Shown here piece by piece: positions 26,708 through 35,432 of a stretch of DNA of 64,000 bases (its first letter is position 1; the number at the start of each line of letters is the position of its first letter). Location: NCBI GenBank assembly GCA_910577035.1, contig CAJTKW010000001.1, positions 74,642 to 138,641 on the forward strand. The letters run 5' to 3'. The position numbers were made by a program, and so were the translations under genes. Under the pieces are notes generated by a model, which worked only from the letters and a program-made list of their open reading frames with translations, made no database searches and had not been told where the DNA came from. Source of the DNA: an uncultured Acetatifactor sp. (GTDB lineage: Bacteria > Bacillota > Clostridia > Lachnospirales > Lachnospiraceae).

Positions 26708-27721
26708 ATGGAAACATTAAAAACAGGTTGGAATTTCTTTCAGAATGAATTTCTTGGTATGCAATGGCTGAACCGCTTAATTGGCAGTTTTCTTGATTTA
26801 TGCGGTTTAGATACTGCAAGTAAAATCGGCGGCAGTATCCAGTTTTTCCTTTACGACACAATCAAAATCATGGTGCTTTTAGGCGTGTTGATTTTACTCA
26901 TTTCATACATTCAAAGTTATTTTCCACCGGAAAGGACTAAAAAAATCCTCGGCAGATTTCACGGTATCGGGGCAAACATAATTGCGGCTTTACTTGGTAC
27001 AGTGACACCGTTCTGCTCCTGTTCATCCATCCCGTTGTTTATCGGTTTTACAAGTGCAGGACTGCCATTAGGCGTGACGTTTTCCTTTCTGATTTCTTCC
27101 CCTATGGTTGATCTCGGCTCGCTTGTCCTGCTTATGAGCATATTCGGGTGGAAAGTTGCCGTAACATATGTTGTACTTGGGCTTGTGATTGCTGTTGCGG
27201 GCGGTACGCTCATTGAAAAACTGCACCTTGACAATTATGTAGAGGAATTTATTCGCAATGGAAATTCTGTTGATGTGGAGGGGGAGGAACTGCACTTCAA
27301 AGACCGTATAAAATACGCATGGGAACAGGTGGTATCTACGGCGAAGAAAGTCGCACCATATGTTTTAGTGGGTGTTGCTATCGGCGCATTTATCCATAAC
27401 TGGATACCCGAAGATTTTATTGTGCGTGTTCTCGGAACGGGAAACCCTTTAGGCGTTATTATCGCTACGGCTGCGGGTGTTCCCATGTATGCGGATATTT
27501 TCGGCACAATCCCGATTGCAGAAGCACTGTTGGCAAAAGGCGCCAGGCTCGGAGTAGTCCTGTCCTTTATGATGGGCGTAACAACTCTGTCCCTGCCGTC
27601 TATGATCATGCTGCGTAAAGCGGTAAAGCCCCGTCTGCTTGGTATTTTTATTGCAATATGCACTGTCGGTATTATTCTTGTTGGTTATTTCTTCAATGCG
27701 ATCCAGTTCCTGCTCGTGTAA
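26708..27721 (+). CDS. ArsP/DUF318-type permease
   Basis: The ATG follows GGAGG. The 337-residue protein has about eight membrane helices and the hallmark FCSCSSIPLF motif near residue 100, where cysteines line the transport path. Relatives export organoarsenicals or metals. Upstream ArsR control and a downstream cysteine-rich thioredoxin fold suggest a thiol-reactive metal or metalloid detoxification unit. The substrate cannot be read from sequence. Confidence 0.85.
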   Translation: METLKTGWNFFQNEFLGMQWLNRLIGSFLDLCGLDTASKIGGSIQFFLYDTIKIMVLLGVLILLISYIQSYFPPERTKKILGRFHGIGANIIAALLGTVTPFCSCSSIPLFIGFTSAGLPLGVTFSFLISSPMVDLGSLVLLMSIFGWKVAVTYVVLGLVIAVAGGTLIEKLHLDNYVEEFIRNGNSVDVEGEELHFKDRIKYAWEQVVSTAKKVAPYVLVGVAIGAFIHNWIPEDFIVRVLGTGNPLGVIIATAAGVPMYADIFGTIPIAEALLAKGARLGVVLSFMMGVTTLSLPSMIMLRKAVKPRLLGIFIAICTVGIILVGYFFNAIQFLLV

Positions 27722-27770
27722 ATTGCATGAATAAAATCAAAATAAATCAAATCACATGGAGGTAATTATT

Positions 27771-28142
27771 ATGTCACTGTTTGGAAAGAAAAAAGAAGAA
27801 GAAAAGAAATCCCCTGCCTGTGCCTGCAATTCCGGCTGTCCCGTGTCCAAAACAACGGAAGTCACAAGTGACTGCTGTTCCAATGCACAAGACGGTATCT
27901 GCTGTGTCAAAGTCTTAGGCTCTGGCTGTGCGTCATGCCATGCATTATATGAAAGCACAAAGGAGGCTGTTCAGAAAATGGGGCTTGCGGTGGAAGTAGA
28001 GTATGTGACGGATTTACAAAAGGTCATGGAATACGGCGTTATGAGTATGCCCGCACTTGTTGTAAATGAAAAAGTGGTATCTATGGGAAAGGTATTAAAG
28101 CCTGCTGATGTGGAAAACTTGTTGAATAAATCAATTTCTTAA
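27771..28142 (+). CDS. Thioredoxin-like small protein with Cys-rich N-terminus
   Basis: The ATG lies eight bases after GGAGG; an earlier in-frame ATG overlaps it. Residues 15-45 hold many cysteines (ACACNSGCP, DCCSNAQDGICC). A TM0996-type thioredoxin/glutaredoxin fold follows with the redox motif GSGCASCHALYE and a cis-proline region (MSMPALVVNEKVV). It is likely to reduce or carry metal for the adjacent permease. Permease-thioredoxin pairs of this kind recur in anaerobes. Confidence 0.85.
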   Translation: MSLFGKKKEEEKKSPACACNSGCPVSKTTEVTSDCCSNAQDGICCVKVLGSGCASCHALYESTKEAVQKMGLAVEVEYVTDLQKVMEYGVMSMPALVVNEKVVSMGKVLKPADVENLLNKSIS

Positions 28143-28184
28143 ATTATTCAATTGAACCATTTCACATTAATAAATTGCGCAGAA

Positions 28185-28241
28185 TTGGCACAACATTGGC
28201 ACAGTTCTGCTCTTTTCCCGTAAATCCCTATCTGCTATAAT
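28185..28241 (+). promoter_or_regulatory. Phased TTGGCACA promoter block upstream of the Tad operon
   Basis: TTGGCACA starts at 28185 and 28196 (11 bp apart), followed by GTTCTGCTCTTTTCCCG and a TATAAT at 28236. The block copies the one before the T4SS operon at 12.1 kb. The TTGGCA to TATAAT distance is too long for a plain promoter, so the repeats look like activator sites. Confidence 0.62.
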
Positions 28242-28265
28242 GGGTACAGTCAAAATTTTGCGAAG

Positions 28266-28295
28266 AGGCCGCCTCATCTGTGGGCGGCCTTTTTG
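28266..28295 (+). terminator. Leader terminator before the Tad operon
   Basis: AGGCCGCC and GGGCGGCCT pair around an eight-base loop and are followed by TTTTTG. It lies between the promoter block and the first pseudopilin gene, matching the layout at 12.26 kb. Confidence 0.7.
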
Positions 28296-28303
28296 TTGTA
28301 AAG

Positions 28304-28765
28304 GTGGTGAGCATCATATTACACAGAAAACTCCGAAAGGCCCTGGGCAATGACAGGGGAGACGCCAACTATTTCAGTACTGTTGTTTTTATCTTTATCG
28401 CCGTACTGCTGCTGGCTTTTATCATTGACCTGTTTTCCATCATTTCCACAAAACAGGAAATGGACCACTGTGCCGACCAGATGGTAAAACAGATCCAGCT
28501 GTCCGGCGGTGTCAATGCGGAAACGGAGGAACTTTTCCGCTTTCTCTGTTCCCAGATCAATGGAGCGGAGAACATCTCCTATTCCATTGATACAACCTAC
28601 AGGTCACCCACTCCCTCCGGGATGCATAATGCCATCCAGCTTGGCACCCCTTTCTACATCACGATCACGGGGGAGGCAAAGCTGGGCGGCTTTTGGAACT
28701 TTGACCTCGTGCGGATCAACATAGTATCCCGCGGCGCCGGTGTCAGTGAGCATTATTGGAAATAG
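28304..28765 (+). CDS. TadE-like pseudopilin (DUF4320-type)
   Basis: A short basic leader ends in NDRGDANYF, then one membrane helix (VVFIFIAVLLLAFIIDLFSI) and an extracytoplasmic domain, as in TadE-type minor pilins. The GTG start given overlaps the AAGGTGG ribosome site; ATA at 28316 has the eight-base spacing used by neighbouring genes, so a near-cognate start is possible. It opens the Tad operon and shares the N-x-RGD motif with the next gene and the Flp-like pilin. Confidence 0.7.
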   Translation: MVSIILHRKLRKALGNDRGDANYFSTVVFIFIAVLLLAFIIDLFSIISTKQEMDHCADQMVKQIQLSGGVNAETEELFRFLCSQINGAENISYSIDTTYRSPTPSGMHNAIQLGTPFYITITGEAKLGGFWNFDLVRINIVSRGAGVSEHYWK

Positions 28766-28774
28766 GAGGGACAC

Positions 28775-29275
28775 ATGAAACGATTGATTGACAGCATCAA
28801 CAGGAAACTGCGGAATGACCGCGGGGATATTTCCATTTTTGCCTGTTTCTTTGTGGTGGGTATCGTTATGCTGGTGGCTTTCCTGCTGCTCTATGCATCC
28901 ATCCGGATCACCTGCATCAACATCCGCAATGGCGCCAAGATGGAGCTGAACAACTTAAGCGCCAGTATTTACGCGGATACCTACCGTTCCCAGAGGGAAA
29001 CCAATTTCAGCAAATACCTGAATACGCTTTACTCCAGTTCTGACTATGTGCAGATGCTGGAGGAGGCAGTTACGGACGGGCTTTCCAACAAAGTCCCGCT
29101 CCAGACAGAGGATTACAGGATCAGAAACATCAGCCTCGCTTTCCATGTGGACGGCGACAGGGTGGAATATGTCTTTTCCTGTGATGCCGAGTTCTATATT
29201 TATATGTTCGGCCACTCCTATCCCGCCATTACAAGACATATCGAGCTGACCGGCTACCATAACACAAAATTCTGA
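28775..29275 (+). CDS. TadE/TadF-like pseudopilin
   Basis: 166 residues: basic leader, NDRGDISIF, a membrane helix (FVVGIVMLVAFLLLYASI) and a soluble domain with a conserved-looking cysteine. It starts nine bases after the first pseudopilin's stop. It is a likely minor subunit of the Tad pilus, processed by the peptidase encoded downstream. Confidence 0.75.
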   Translation: MKRLIDSINRKLRNDRGDISIFACFFVVGIVMLVAFLLLYASIRITCINIRNGAKMELNNLSASIYADTYRSQRETNFSKYLNTLYSSSDYVQMLEEAVTDGLSNKVPLQTEDYRIRNISLAFHVDGDRVEYVFSCDAEFYIYMFGHSYPAITRHIELTGYHNTKF

Positions 29276-29328
29276 CGTTTTACAAACGTCTGATATCTTG
29301 TCAGCCTATGAAAGGAGAAACCTGTACC

Positions 29329-29445
29329 ATGAAAAAACTTTTCTTTCCCAAATGTGCTGTTTTTGCACTGTTATCCGTACTCTGTGTCCTGCCGTTCCTC
29401 ATCAGACGGCACAGGAAAAAACAGAAATCTGCATCCATCTGTTGA
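29329..29445 (+). CDS. 38-residue membrane peptide
   Basis: The ATG follows AAAGGAG with 10 bases of spacing. The product is a basic N-terminus, one hydrophobic helix (CAVFALLSVLCVLPFLI) and a very basic tail (RRHRKKQKSASIC). It lies in the Tad operon between the pseudopilins and the DUF6550-type gene. Unknown function; its size and position would fit a small assembly factor. Confidence 0.55.
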   Translation: MKKLFFPKCAVFALLSVLCVLPFLIRRHRKKQKSASIC

Positions 29446-29492
29446 AAAAGAAGCGCAACCGTAGTAAAAGATAAGTAAAGAGAGGTGATCAT

Positions 29493-30059
29493 ATGAAACT
29501 GAAAAACTTACTGAAGTCCAAAGGATTCCTTGTTTCCGTTTTTATCATTATTATTATAGCGATCCTGCTGGGCTGCTGGTTTGTGAGCCGCAGGCCTGCA
29601 GACAGCTTCCAGCCGGAAGAACCCGCCATCGGCAGCGCAGCCACCGAGTGGCAGGATACCCCTTCCCCCACAGCTGTTCCCGGCAATACAGGACAGCCTT
29701 CCGGGGCAGCAGCCGCTCCTGATGCCTATCCCAAGGTAACGGTGGAAAATGATACGGATGTGGAGATCGACTTTACTCCCGATGCAGAGGAACTGCAGAC
29801 AGAGCCGCCCGCCCCTCCCGTTTCCCCGGACGACAATACAGACCCTTCCGCACCACCCTCCTATGAACCGGAACAAACAGCCCTGGAACCGTCTGCCCCT
29901 GCACCCCAGGCGCCCCAGACCCCCGAGGCAGGTTCCGGTAATGGGAATGGCGCCGTATACGATCCCGTTTTCGGCTGGGTAGTACCCGGGGATGCACAGC
30001 AGTCCATCGGGGACAGCGATGGCGACATTGATAAAATGGTCGGCAATATGGGAGAATAA
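29493..30059 (+). CDS. DUF6550-type single-pass membrane protein
   Basis: GAGGTGATC precedes the ATG. One helix (VSVFIIIIIAILLGCWFV) anchors a Pro/Ala/Glu-rich stalk that ends in a conserved C-terminal block (YDPVFGWVVPGDAQQS...KMVGNMGE). The tail is what I recognise as DUF6550. The stalk form suggests a surface or wall-spanning spacer in the pilus system. Confidence 0.65.
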   Translation: MKLKNLLKSKGFLVSVFIIIIIAILLGCWFVSRRPADSFQPEEPAIGSAATEWQDTPSPTAVPGNTGQPSGAAAAPDAYPKVTVENDTDVEIDFTPDAEELQTEPPAPPVSPDDNTDPSAPPSYEPEQTALEPSAPAPQAPQTPEAGSGNGNGAVYDPVFGWVVPGDAQQSIGDSDGDIDKMVGNMGE

Positions 30060-30081
30060 AAACTGAATATTTTATAGCAAG

Positions 30082-30109
30082 ACCGCCGCTTTTGAAGTGG
30101 CGGTTTTTT
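30082..30109 (+). terminator. Intrinsic terminator inside the Tad operon
   Basis: ACCGCCGC and GTGGCGGT pair around a seven-base loop and are followed by six T. It lies between the DUF6550-type gene and the secreted-protein gene, with no promoter seen after it. Confidence 0.75.
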
Positions 30110-30143
30110 GCTGCCCTATCACAAGAAAGGAGTGTGCCACACT

Positions 30144-31904
30144 TTGAAACGCATCTTTACTTTTATATGCAGCCTTATCCTGCTGTTTGCCCTGTTCCCC
30201 GCCACCGCATTTGCCAGCGGGAACGGGAACATGGATGGCGGCGGGGGCGGCATGGGGCAGGGAACCTCAACCAATAAATGGACTCCCGGCAATGACGGTG
30301 TGCGGATCACAGTTGTCAATGCCGAAACCGGAGCCGCCGTCTCTTCCCCCGTGGACTTTACCAACCGCTCCCAGAGCAATGTCCTGCACTTCGGCAAGGT
30401 AAATAAACTGCAGTACCTGTCGGGAACCGGCCTTTCCCTGCGTTCGGGTTCCGCTTACGACTATATAAACCCGACCCATCCCCTGCCCACCATTGTCAGC
30501 AGCACAGGAAGTTCCAATATCACGGCGATCCGGCGGTATTTCTGCAGCGAATATGCCTGTAAGATGGTTGCCAACGCCACCGGCGTGGACTATGACCGTA
30601 TGCTTGCCGGGGAATATAAGCTCCTGATCGAACCTATCGCCTACTTTACGCATAACGGTATGTATTACTGCATGACCGCCACGGAGGCAGGACTCTATGA
30701 CCAGCTGGCCGGCGGCGCCCTGCGCAGGACCATGACCTCACTGACCCACAAGAACCTGCCCCTGTCAATCTTTCTGGAATACAGCGACCTGGGGATTCCG
30801 GCATGGACAGGTAGCAGGACAGGGAAACAGAACAATACGGATATTGTCAATTCCCTGGGTGCGGGAATTGTCTGGTTTACGGATCTCCCCGTTCCCCCCA
30901 GCGCGGAAATTGATGCGCCGGATGTGGAATACCGGGTTGATACGGATGTCATCACCAGCATCCTTTTAAGGACAACCGACCGCCTGACGCCGGATAACCC
31001 TGCCACCGTCACCTTCCATATCAACGGAACAAATTACACGGTGCATAACATCGTCATTCCGGAGGACGACTCCCAGCTTGTATGGGTAAAATGGCATACC
31101 CCGTCCACACCCCAGACGATCACCATTACCGTGTCCCTGAGTGCAGGTTCTACTGCCAAAGATACCTTTGTGGCTAAGATCGTGGATCTGAATGAACGGA
31201 TACCGCCTGATCCGCTTGCCACCGACACCTATCCCGGTTACAGCATCCCCGCCCTCCCTGCAGGCCCACAAAAACTGACTGCAGCCTGGGGCGTATGGAG
31301 CTGCCGCTGGAAAGCAGACTGGAAATGGCATGCAGACTGGAAATGGGAGGACGATGACTGCGGCAGCGGCTGCCTGCCGGACTGCCCGGGCGGACACGGG
31401 CATTGGGAAGACCATGGGAAATGGGTGGATGAGGGGGACTGGGAATATGACTATACCGGTTATTCCGCATCCCTCTCCGGTTCCATGACTCTGATGCCGG
31501 ATGATATTGTTCCCACTGCATCAGGGAAAAACATGAAAAGCGGCTACGGTGTAAAAACTGAAGTTTCCGCCGTTTTATCCACCAGCGCCCCCTCCGGGCA
31601 TTACACCAATCCGCAGACAGCCTTCAGTGTCTTCCCGGAATTCCATTACCAGACCTATTTAAGACTGCTGCAGCGCACTTCCGGCGGGCGCAGCGCAAAA
31701 TTTGCCTTCCGTGCAAATGAGTTTTCCACCTACGGGCGTTCCGTCCATTTTACCCCTGTGTGGTTCCCTGACAACACGGATTATGTTGTCTACACGCAGG
31801 TATGGGATACATGGACTCCCGATGGGATGCTGTCCATGAACCTGCATGACAATGTATCCATCCAGGACAGCCTCTTTGACGACTGGTATACCAACCGTGA
31901 ATGA
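30144..31904 (+). CDS. Large secreted protein with Trp/Lys/Asp-rich segment
   Basis: The TTG start follows AAAGGAG by 11 bases. A signal peptide ends at TAFASGNG, then a Gly/Met-rich stretch. The body looks beta-rich, with a Cys/His-rich and Trp-rich segment near residues 385-435 (WKADWKWHADWKWEDDDCGS; HGHWEDHGKWVDEGDWEYDY) holding a cysteine cluster. No family is recognised. Its place in the Tad operon, directly before the prepilin peptidase, suggests an adhesin or tip protein. It overlaps the peptidase gene by eight bases. Confidence 0.75.
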   Translation: MKRIFTFICSLILLFALFPATAFASGNGNMDGGGGGMGQGTSTNKWTPGNDGVRITVVNAETGAAVSSPVDFTNRSQSNVLHFGKVNKLQYLSGTGLSLRSGSAYDYINPTHPLPTIVSSTGSSNITAIRRYFCSEYACKMVANATGVDYDRMLAGEYKLLIEPIAYFTHNGMYYCMTATEAGLYDQLAGGALRRTMTSLTHKNLPLSIFLEYSDLGIPAWTGSRTGKQNNTDIVNSLGAGIVWFTDLPVPPSAEIDAPDVEYRVDTDVITSILLRTTDRLTPDNPATVTFHINGTNYTVHNIVIPEDDSQLVWVKWHTPSTPQTITITVSLSAGSTAKDTFVAKIVDLNERIPPDPLATDTYPGYSIPALPAGPQKLTAAWGVWSCRWKADWKWHADWKWEDDDCGSGCLPDCPGGHGHWEDHGKWVDEGDWEYDYTGYSASLSGSMTLMPDDIVPTASGKNMKSGYGVKTEVSAVLSTSAPSGHYTNPQTAFSVFPEFHYQTYLRLLQRTSGGRSAKFAFRANEFSTYGRSVHFTPVWFPDNTDYVVYTQVWDTWTPDGMLSMNLHDNVSIQDSLFDDWYTNRE

Positions 31905-32373
31905 TACGGTATGCCTTTTCTATGAGCCTGCGGTCATATGCTGCGTTGCCGGATTTGCGGCATATGACCTGAAAAAGAAACGGGTGCCTGACCGGGCGCT
32001 CGTTTTCTCTTGCCCGCTCTTTCTGGCAGCCCCACTGTTTCACTGCCGGTTTCTTTTCTCTGCGCAGGCACTCCTGCCCATGCTGGGACTGTCCCTTGCG
32101 GGCATGGCGGCAGGATTTTTCGTGCTCCTCACCGCAGCCCTCATCTCCCATGATGGCGCAGGGATTGGCGGCGGGGATATTAAGCTGGCGGCGCTCATGG
32201 GTTTTGCTTACGGTCCTTACCGTCTGATGGCAGTCCTTTTAATCGCCGCATTTCTGGCAGGCTGCTTTGCACTTGTCCTGCAGAGCAGGAAAAAGGATCT
32301 GCCGCTCTGCCTGCCATTCGTTCCATTTCTGGCAACCGGCAGCCTGATTGTGACGGCTGCCACATTATTTTAG
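31897..32373 (+). CDS. Type IV prepilin peptidase (A24, TadV/CpaA-like)
   Basis: The catalytic aspartates are in AAYDLKKKRVPD and the family motif GIGGGDIKLAALMG (GxGD class). About five membrane helices make up the 158 residues, typical of the short Tad-type peptidase without a methylase domain. The GTG start overlaps the previous stop, implying translational coupling; no separate ribosome site is seen. It would process the pilin and pseudopilins. Confidence 0.85.
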   Translation: MNDTVCLFYEPAVICCVAGFAAYDLKKKRVPDRALVFSCPLFLAAPLFHCRFLFSAQALLPMLGLSLAGMAAGFFVLLTAALISHDGAGIGGGDIKLAALMGFAYGPYRLMAVLLIAAFLAGCFALVLQSRKKDLPLCLPFVPFLATGSLIVTAATLF

Positions 32374-32391
32374 ATAAGGAGACATTTTGAT

Positions 32392-33237
32392 ATGAAACTG
32401 AATAACCGCTTTCTTTTCGGCCTGCTCAGCCTGGTACTGGCAGCCGTTATCGCTTTTGTTGCCCTGCCCACCATTGCCCGGCAGACCAACGGGAAAACAG
32501 AAATCGTCCGCATCCGTCAGGACATCTTAAAGGGCGAGAAGATTACTGCTGAAAACACGGAGCTTGTAGAGGTGGGCAGCTATAACCTGCCTGACAATAT
32601 CGCCCGCTCCCTGGATGATGTGCTGGGACTGTATGCCACTGCTGATCTATCCCGCGGCGACTATATCCTGACCTCCAAGATCAGCATGGTCCCCATTTCC
32701 TCGGATGTGGCGCTGAACCAGATACCTTCCGGAAAGGTTGCCATCTCCCTGACCGTAAAGACACTGGCCTCCGGTTTGTCTGACAAGCTCCAGCCCGGTG
32801 ACATTATCCGCATTTATCATTTTCTTGATATTGCTAACGAGGTCCCGGAACTGCGCTTTGTCAGGGTGCTTTCCGTAACCGACTCCAAGGGTGTCAATGT
32901 GGATAACACAAGGGAACTTGCAGAGGACGAGGAAAAACAGCAGTCCGCCACCATCACAGTGCTTGCAAGCCCTGAACAGGCAAAGATCATCACCGCCCTG
33001 GAGAATGACGGCGTTGCCCATGTGGCGCTGATCTCCCGGGGCAATGACAAGTTGGCGGAGGAGCTTTTGGATGAACAGGATCGGGCGCTTCAGGAACTCT
33101 ATTATCCTGAAACACTGACCGAAGGCACGGAAACTGACAATCCGGATACCCCCGCATCCGCAGGGAACCACACCGTAGACAGCACAGACTCCGGTACATC
33201 CGGATCTGCTGATACCTCTGCGGTTTCCAGCCAATAA
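32392..33237 (+). CDS. cpaB: Flp pilus assembly protein CpaB/RcpC-like
   Basis: One N-terminal helix (FLFGLLSLVLAAVIAFVALP) leads to a SAF domain (VRIRQDILKGEKITAENTEL) and an RcpC region, then an acidic Ser/Thr-rich tail. CpaB sits on the outside of the membrane in Tad assembly. It lies 18 bases downstream of the peptidase with a ribosome site. There is no secretin gene, as expected for a Gram-positive system. Confidence 0.87.
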   Translation: MKLNNRFLFGLLSLVLAAVIAFVALPTIARQTNGKTEIVRIRQDILKGEKITAENTELVEVGSYNLPDNIARSLDDVLGLYATADLSRGDYILTSKISMVPISSDVALNQIPSGKVAISLTVKTLASGLSDKLQPGDIIRIYHFLDIANEVPELRFVRVLSVTDSKGVNVDNTRELAEDEEKQQSATITVLASPEQAKIITALENDGVAHVALISRGNDKLAEELLDEQDRALQELYYPETLTEGTETDNPDTPASAGNHTVDSTDSGTSGSADTSAVSSQ

Positions 33238-33256
33238 CCGAAAGGAGGATTTTCCC

Positions 33257-34075
33257 ATGGCAAAAATCATTACTGTATGGGGCAACCCCGGCAGCGGCAA
33301 GTCCATGTTCTGCTGTATCCTTGCCAAGGCACTGACAAGGGATAAGAAGAAAGCCATTATCATCAATGGGGATAGCAGCATTCCCATGCTCCCCGTGTGG
33401 CTCCCGGAACAGATCGTTGAAACAGGCGCCTCGCTGGGACAGGTCTTAAGCAGCGTGGAGATTGACACCTCGCTGGTCGCAAGCCATGTGACTGTTTTGA
33501 AAAATTACCCGTTTATCGGGCTTATGGGATACTGCGGTGGTGAAAACCCACTCAGCTATCCGGAGATTTCCTATCAGATGGTGCTCCAGTTGATCACATC
33601 CGCCGCAAAGCTGGTGGATTTTGTCATTCTGGACTGCCCTTCCAACATGACGAATGTATTTACGCCTGCTGCCATCGAGTCCGGCGACATTACGGTCCGC
33701 ATCCTGACTCCTGACCTGAAGGGCGTAAATTACCTGAAGGCCCACCAACCCCTGCTGACGGATGCCCGTTTCCATTACAGCAACCATCTGACCTTTGCGG
33801 GCATGGCACGTCCTTTTCATGCGCTGGATGAAATGGGGTACATCATTGGCGGATTTGATGGGCTGCTGCCCTATGGAAAAGAGATTGACCGCTGCGCAAC
33901 CGAAGGCGGAATGTTCCGGGCGCTTAACTACTGCAACCCCAAATACACCCTGGCTCTGAACAAGATACTGGATATGCTGGATCAGGAACCCGCCGGGCAG
34001 GAAGCAGGGGAATTTATCCCTGCCGGACAGGCAAAAGACGATAAGGAGGCAGATATCCATGAACAATTTGAATGA
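33257..34075 (+). CDS. TadZ/CpaE-like ParA-family ATPase
   Basis: Deviant-type Walker A (WGNPGSGKSM) near residue 9, the switch region LVDFVILDCPSN and a MinD/ParA fold. TadZ proteins place the pilus machine at its cellular site. It ends overlapping the CpaF gene by 17 bases. The length of 272 residues lacks the N-terminal receiver-like domain of Proteobacterial CpaE. Confidence 0.85.
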   Translation: MAKIITVWGNPGSGKSMFCCILAKALTRDKKKAIIINGDSSIPMLPVWLPEQIVETGASLGQVLSSVEIDTSLVASHVTVLKNYPFIGLMGYCGGENPLSYPEISYQMVLQLITSAAKLVDFVILDCPSNMTNVFTPAAIESGDITVRILTPDLKGVNYLKAHQPLLTDARFHYSNHLTFAGMARPFHALDEMGYIIGGFDGLLPYGKEIDRCATEGGMFRALNYCNPKYTLALNKILDMLDQEPAGQEAGEFIPAGQAKDDKEADIHEQFE

Positions 34076-35432
34076 CATTTTCTTCACACCTGTTTCCAAT
34101 GACGGGATAACCTATGAGCAGATCCTGGAGGATGTCCAGCGGTATTTTTCCGAAAACCACGCTTCTACCATTGCCAGCGCAGGGGAAAGCGATTCGGAAC
34201 GCGCCAGCGCACTGTTGAAGGAGCTGATGATACAGTATCTCGTAAAACGCAAGTATACATTGGATGGAATGAGTACGGAGGATCTGTGTGCCAAGCTCTA
34301 TGAGGACATGGCAGGATATTCTTTCCTGAAGAAATGGATTTACAGACCCGGCGTGGAAGAGGTCAATATCAATGCCTACAACGATATCGAGGTCATTATG
34401 AGCAGCGGGCGGAGCGTCAAAATCCCCGACAGGTTTTCGTCTCCCCAGCACGCAATAGATGTGGTGCGGCGTATGCTGAACGCCTGCGGCATGGTGATAG
34501 ACGATACCATGCCTTCCGTGCTGGGCTTTCTGGACAAGAATATCCGTATCTCGGTGGACAAGACGCCCATTGTAGATCCTGAAGTGGGAGTAAATGCCTC
34601 CATCCGAATCGTCAACCAACAGACCGTCTCCGAGGAAAAACTGCTGGAATCCGGCAGCGCCACGGCAGAAATGCTCCATTTCCTGACCGCCTGCATCCGC
34701 TATGGCGTGTCCGTCTGCATTGCAGGCTCTACCGGCTCAGGAAAAACCACGGTCATGGCATGGCTTTTGTCCAATGTCCCCAACAACCGGCGCCTGATTA
34801 CCATTGAGGAGGGTTCCCGCGAATTTGACCTTATAAAAAGGGATGAAAACGGCAATATTTTAAACTCTGTCGTCCACCTCCTGACAAGGCCCCATGAAAA
34901 CACCTCCATGAACATCAACCAGGACTTCCTTCTGGAGAGGGTGCTCCGTAAGCACCCGGATGTGATCGGGATCGGTGAAATGCGTTCCGCCGCCGAGAGC
35001 CTGTCCGCCGCTGAAAGCTCCCGCACGGGGCACACGGTCTGCACCACCATCCACAGTAACTCCTGCGAAAGCACTTACCGCAGGATGATGACCCTTGCCA
35101 AAAGAAAATATAACATGGACGATTCCATCCTGATGCAGATCATGGTAGAGGCTTATCCTGTGGTGGTATTTACAAAGCAGCTGGAGGACCGCTCCCGTAA
35201 AATCATGGAGATCATTGAGGGCGAGGATTATCAGGACGGACACCTGCTTTACCGTTCCCTCTACAAGTACGAAGTAGTGGACAACATCACAGAAACGGAC
35301 GGGAATACCCGCGTGGTAGGCCGCCACCGCAAGATGGGGCATATCTCTGATACCCTGAGAAAAAGGCTGCTGGATAACGGTATCTCCCACAAGGAACTGG
35401 AAGAATTTACGAAAACGAAGGAGGCGAACTGA
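34059..35432 (+). CDS. cpaF: CpaF/TadA secretion ATPase
   Basis: The GspE-like ATPase drives pilus extension. Walker A is GSTGSGKTT near residue 223, followed by ITIEEGSREFDL (Asp box-like), IGIGEMRSAAES (Walker B region) and GHTVCTTIHSNS (His box). The N-terminal domain is complete. Stop and next start overlap by one base (TGATG), giving tight coupling with tadB. Confidence 0.93.
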   Translation: MNNLNDIFFTPVSNDGITYEQILEDVQRYFSENHASTIASAGESDSERASALLKELMIQYLVKRKYTLDGMSTEDLCAKLYEDMAGYSFLKKWIYRPGVEEVNINAYNDIEVIMSSGRSVKIPDRFSSPQHAIDVVRRMLNACGMVIDDTMPSVLGFLDKNIRISVDKTPIVDPEVGVNASIRIVNQQTVSEEKLLESGSATAEMLHFLTACIRYGVSVCIAGSTGSGKTTVMAWLLSNVPNNRRLITIEEGSREFDLIKRDENGNILNSVVHLLTRPHENTSMNINQDFLLERVLRKHPDVIGIGEMRSAAESLSAAESSRTGHTVCTTIHSNSCESTYRRMMTLAKRKYNMDDSILMQIMVEAYPVVVFTKQLEDRSRKIMEIIEGEDYQDGHLLYRSLYKYEVVDNITETDGNTRVVGRHRKMGHISDTLRKRLLDNGISHKELEEFTKTKEAN

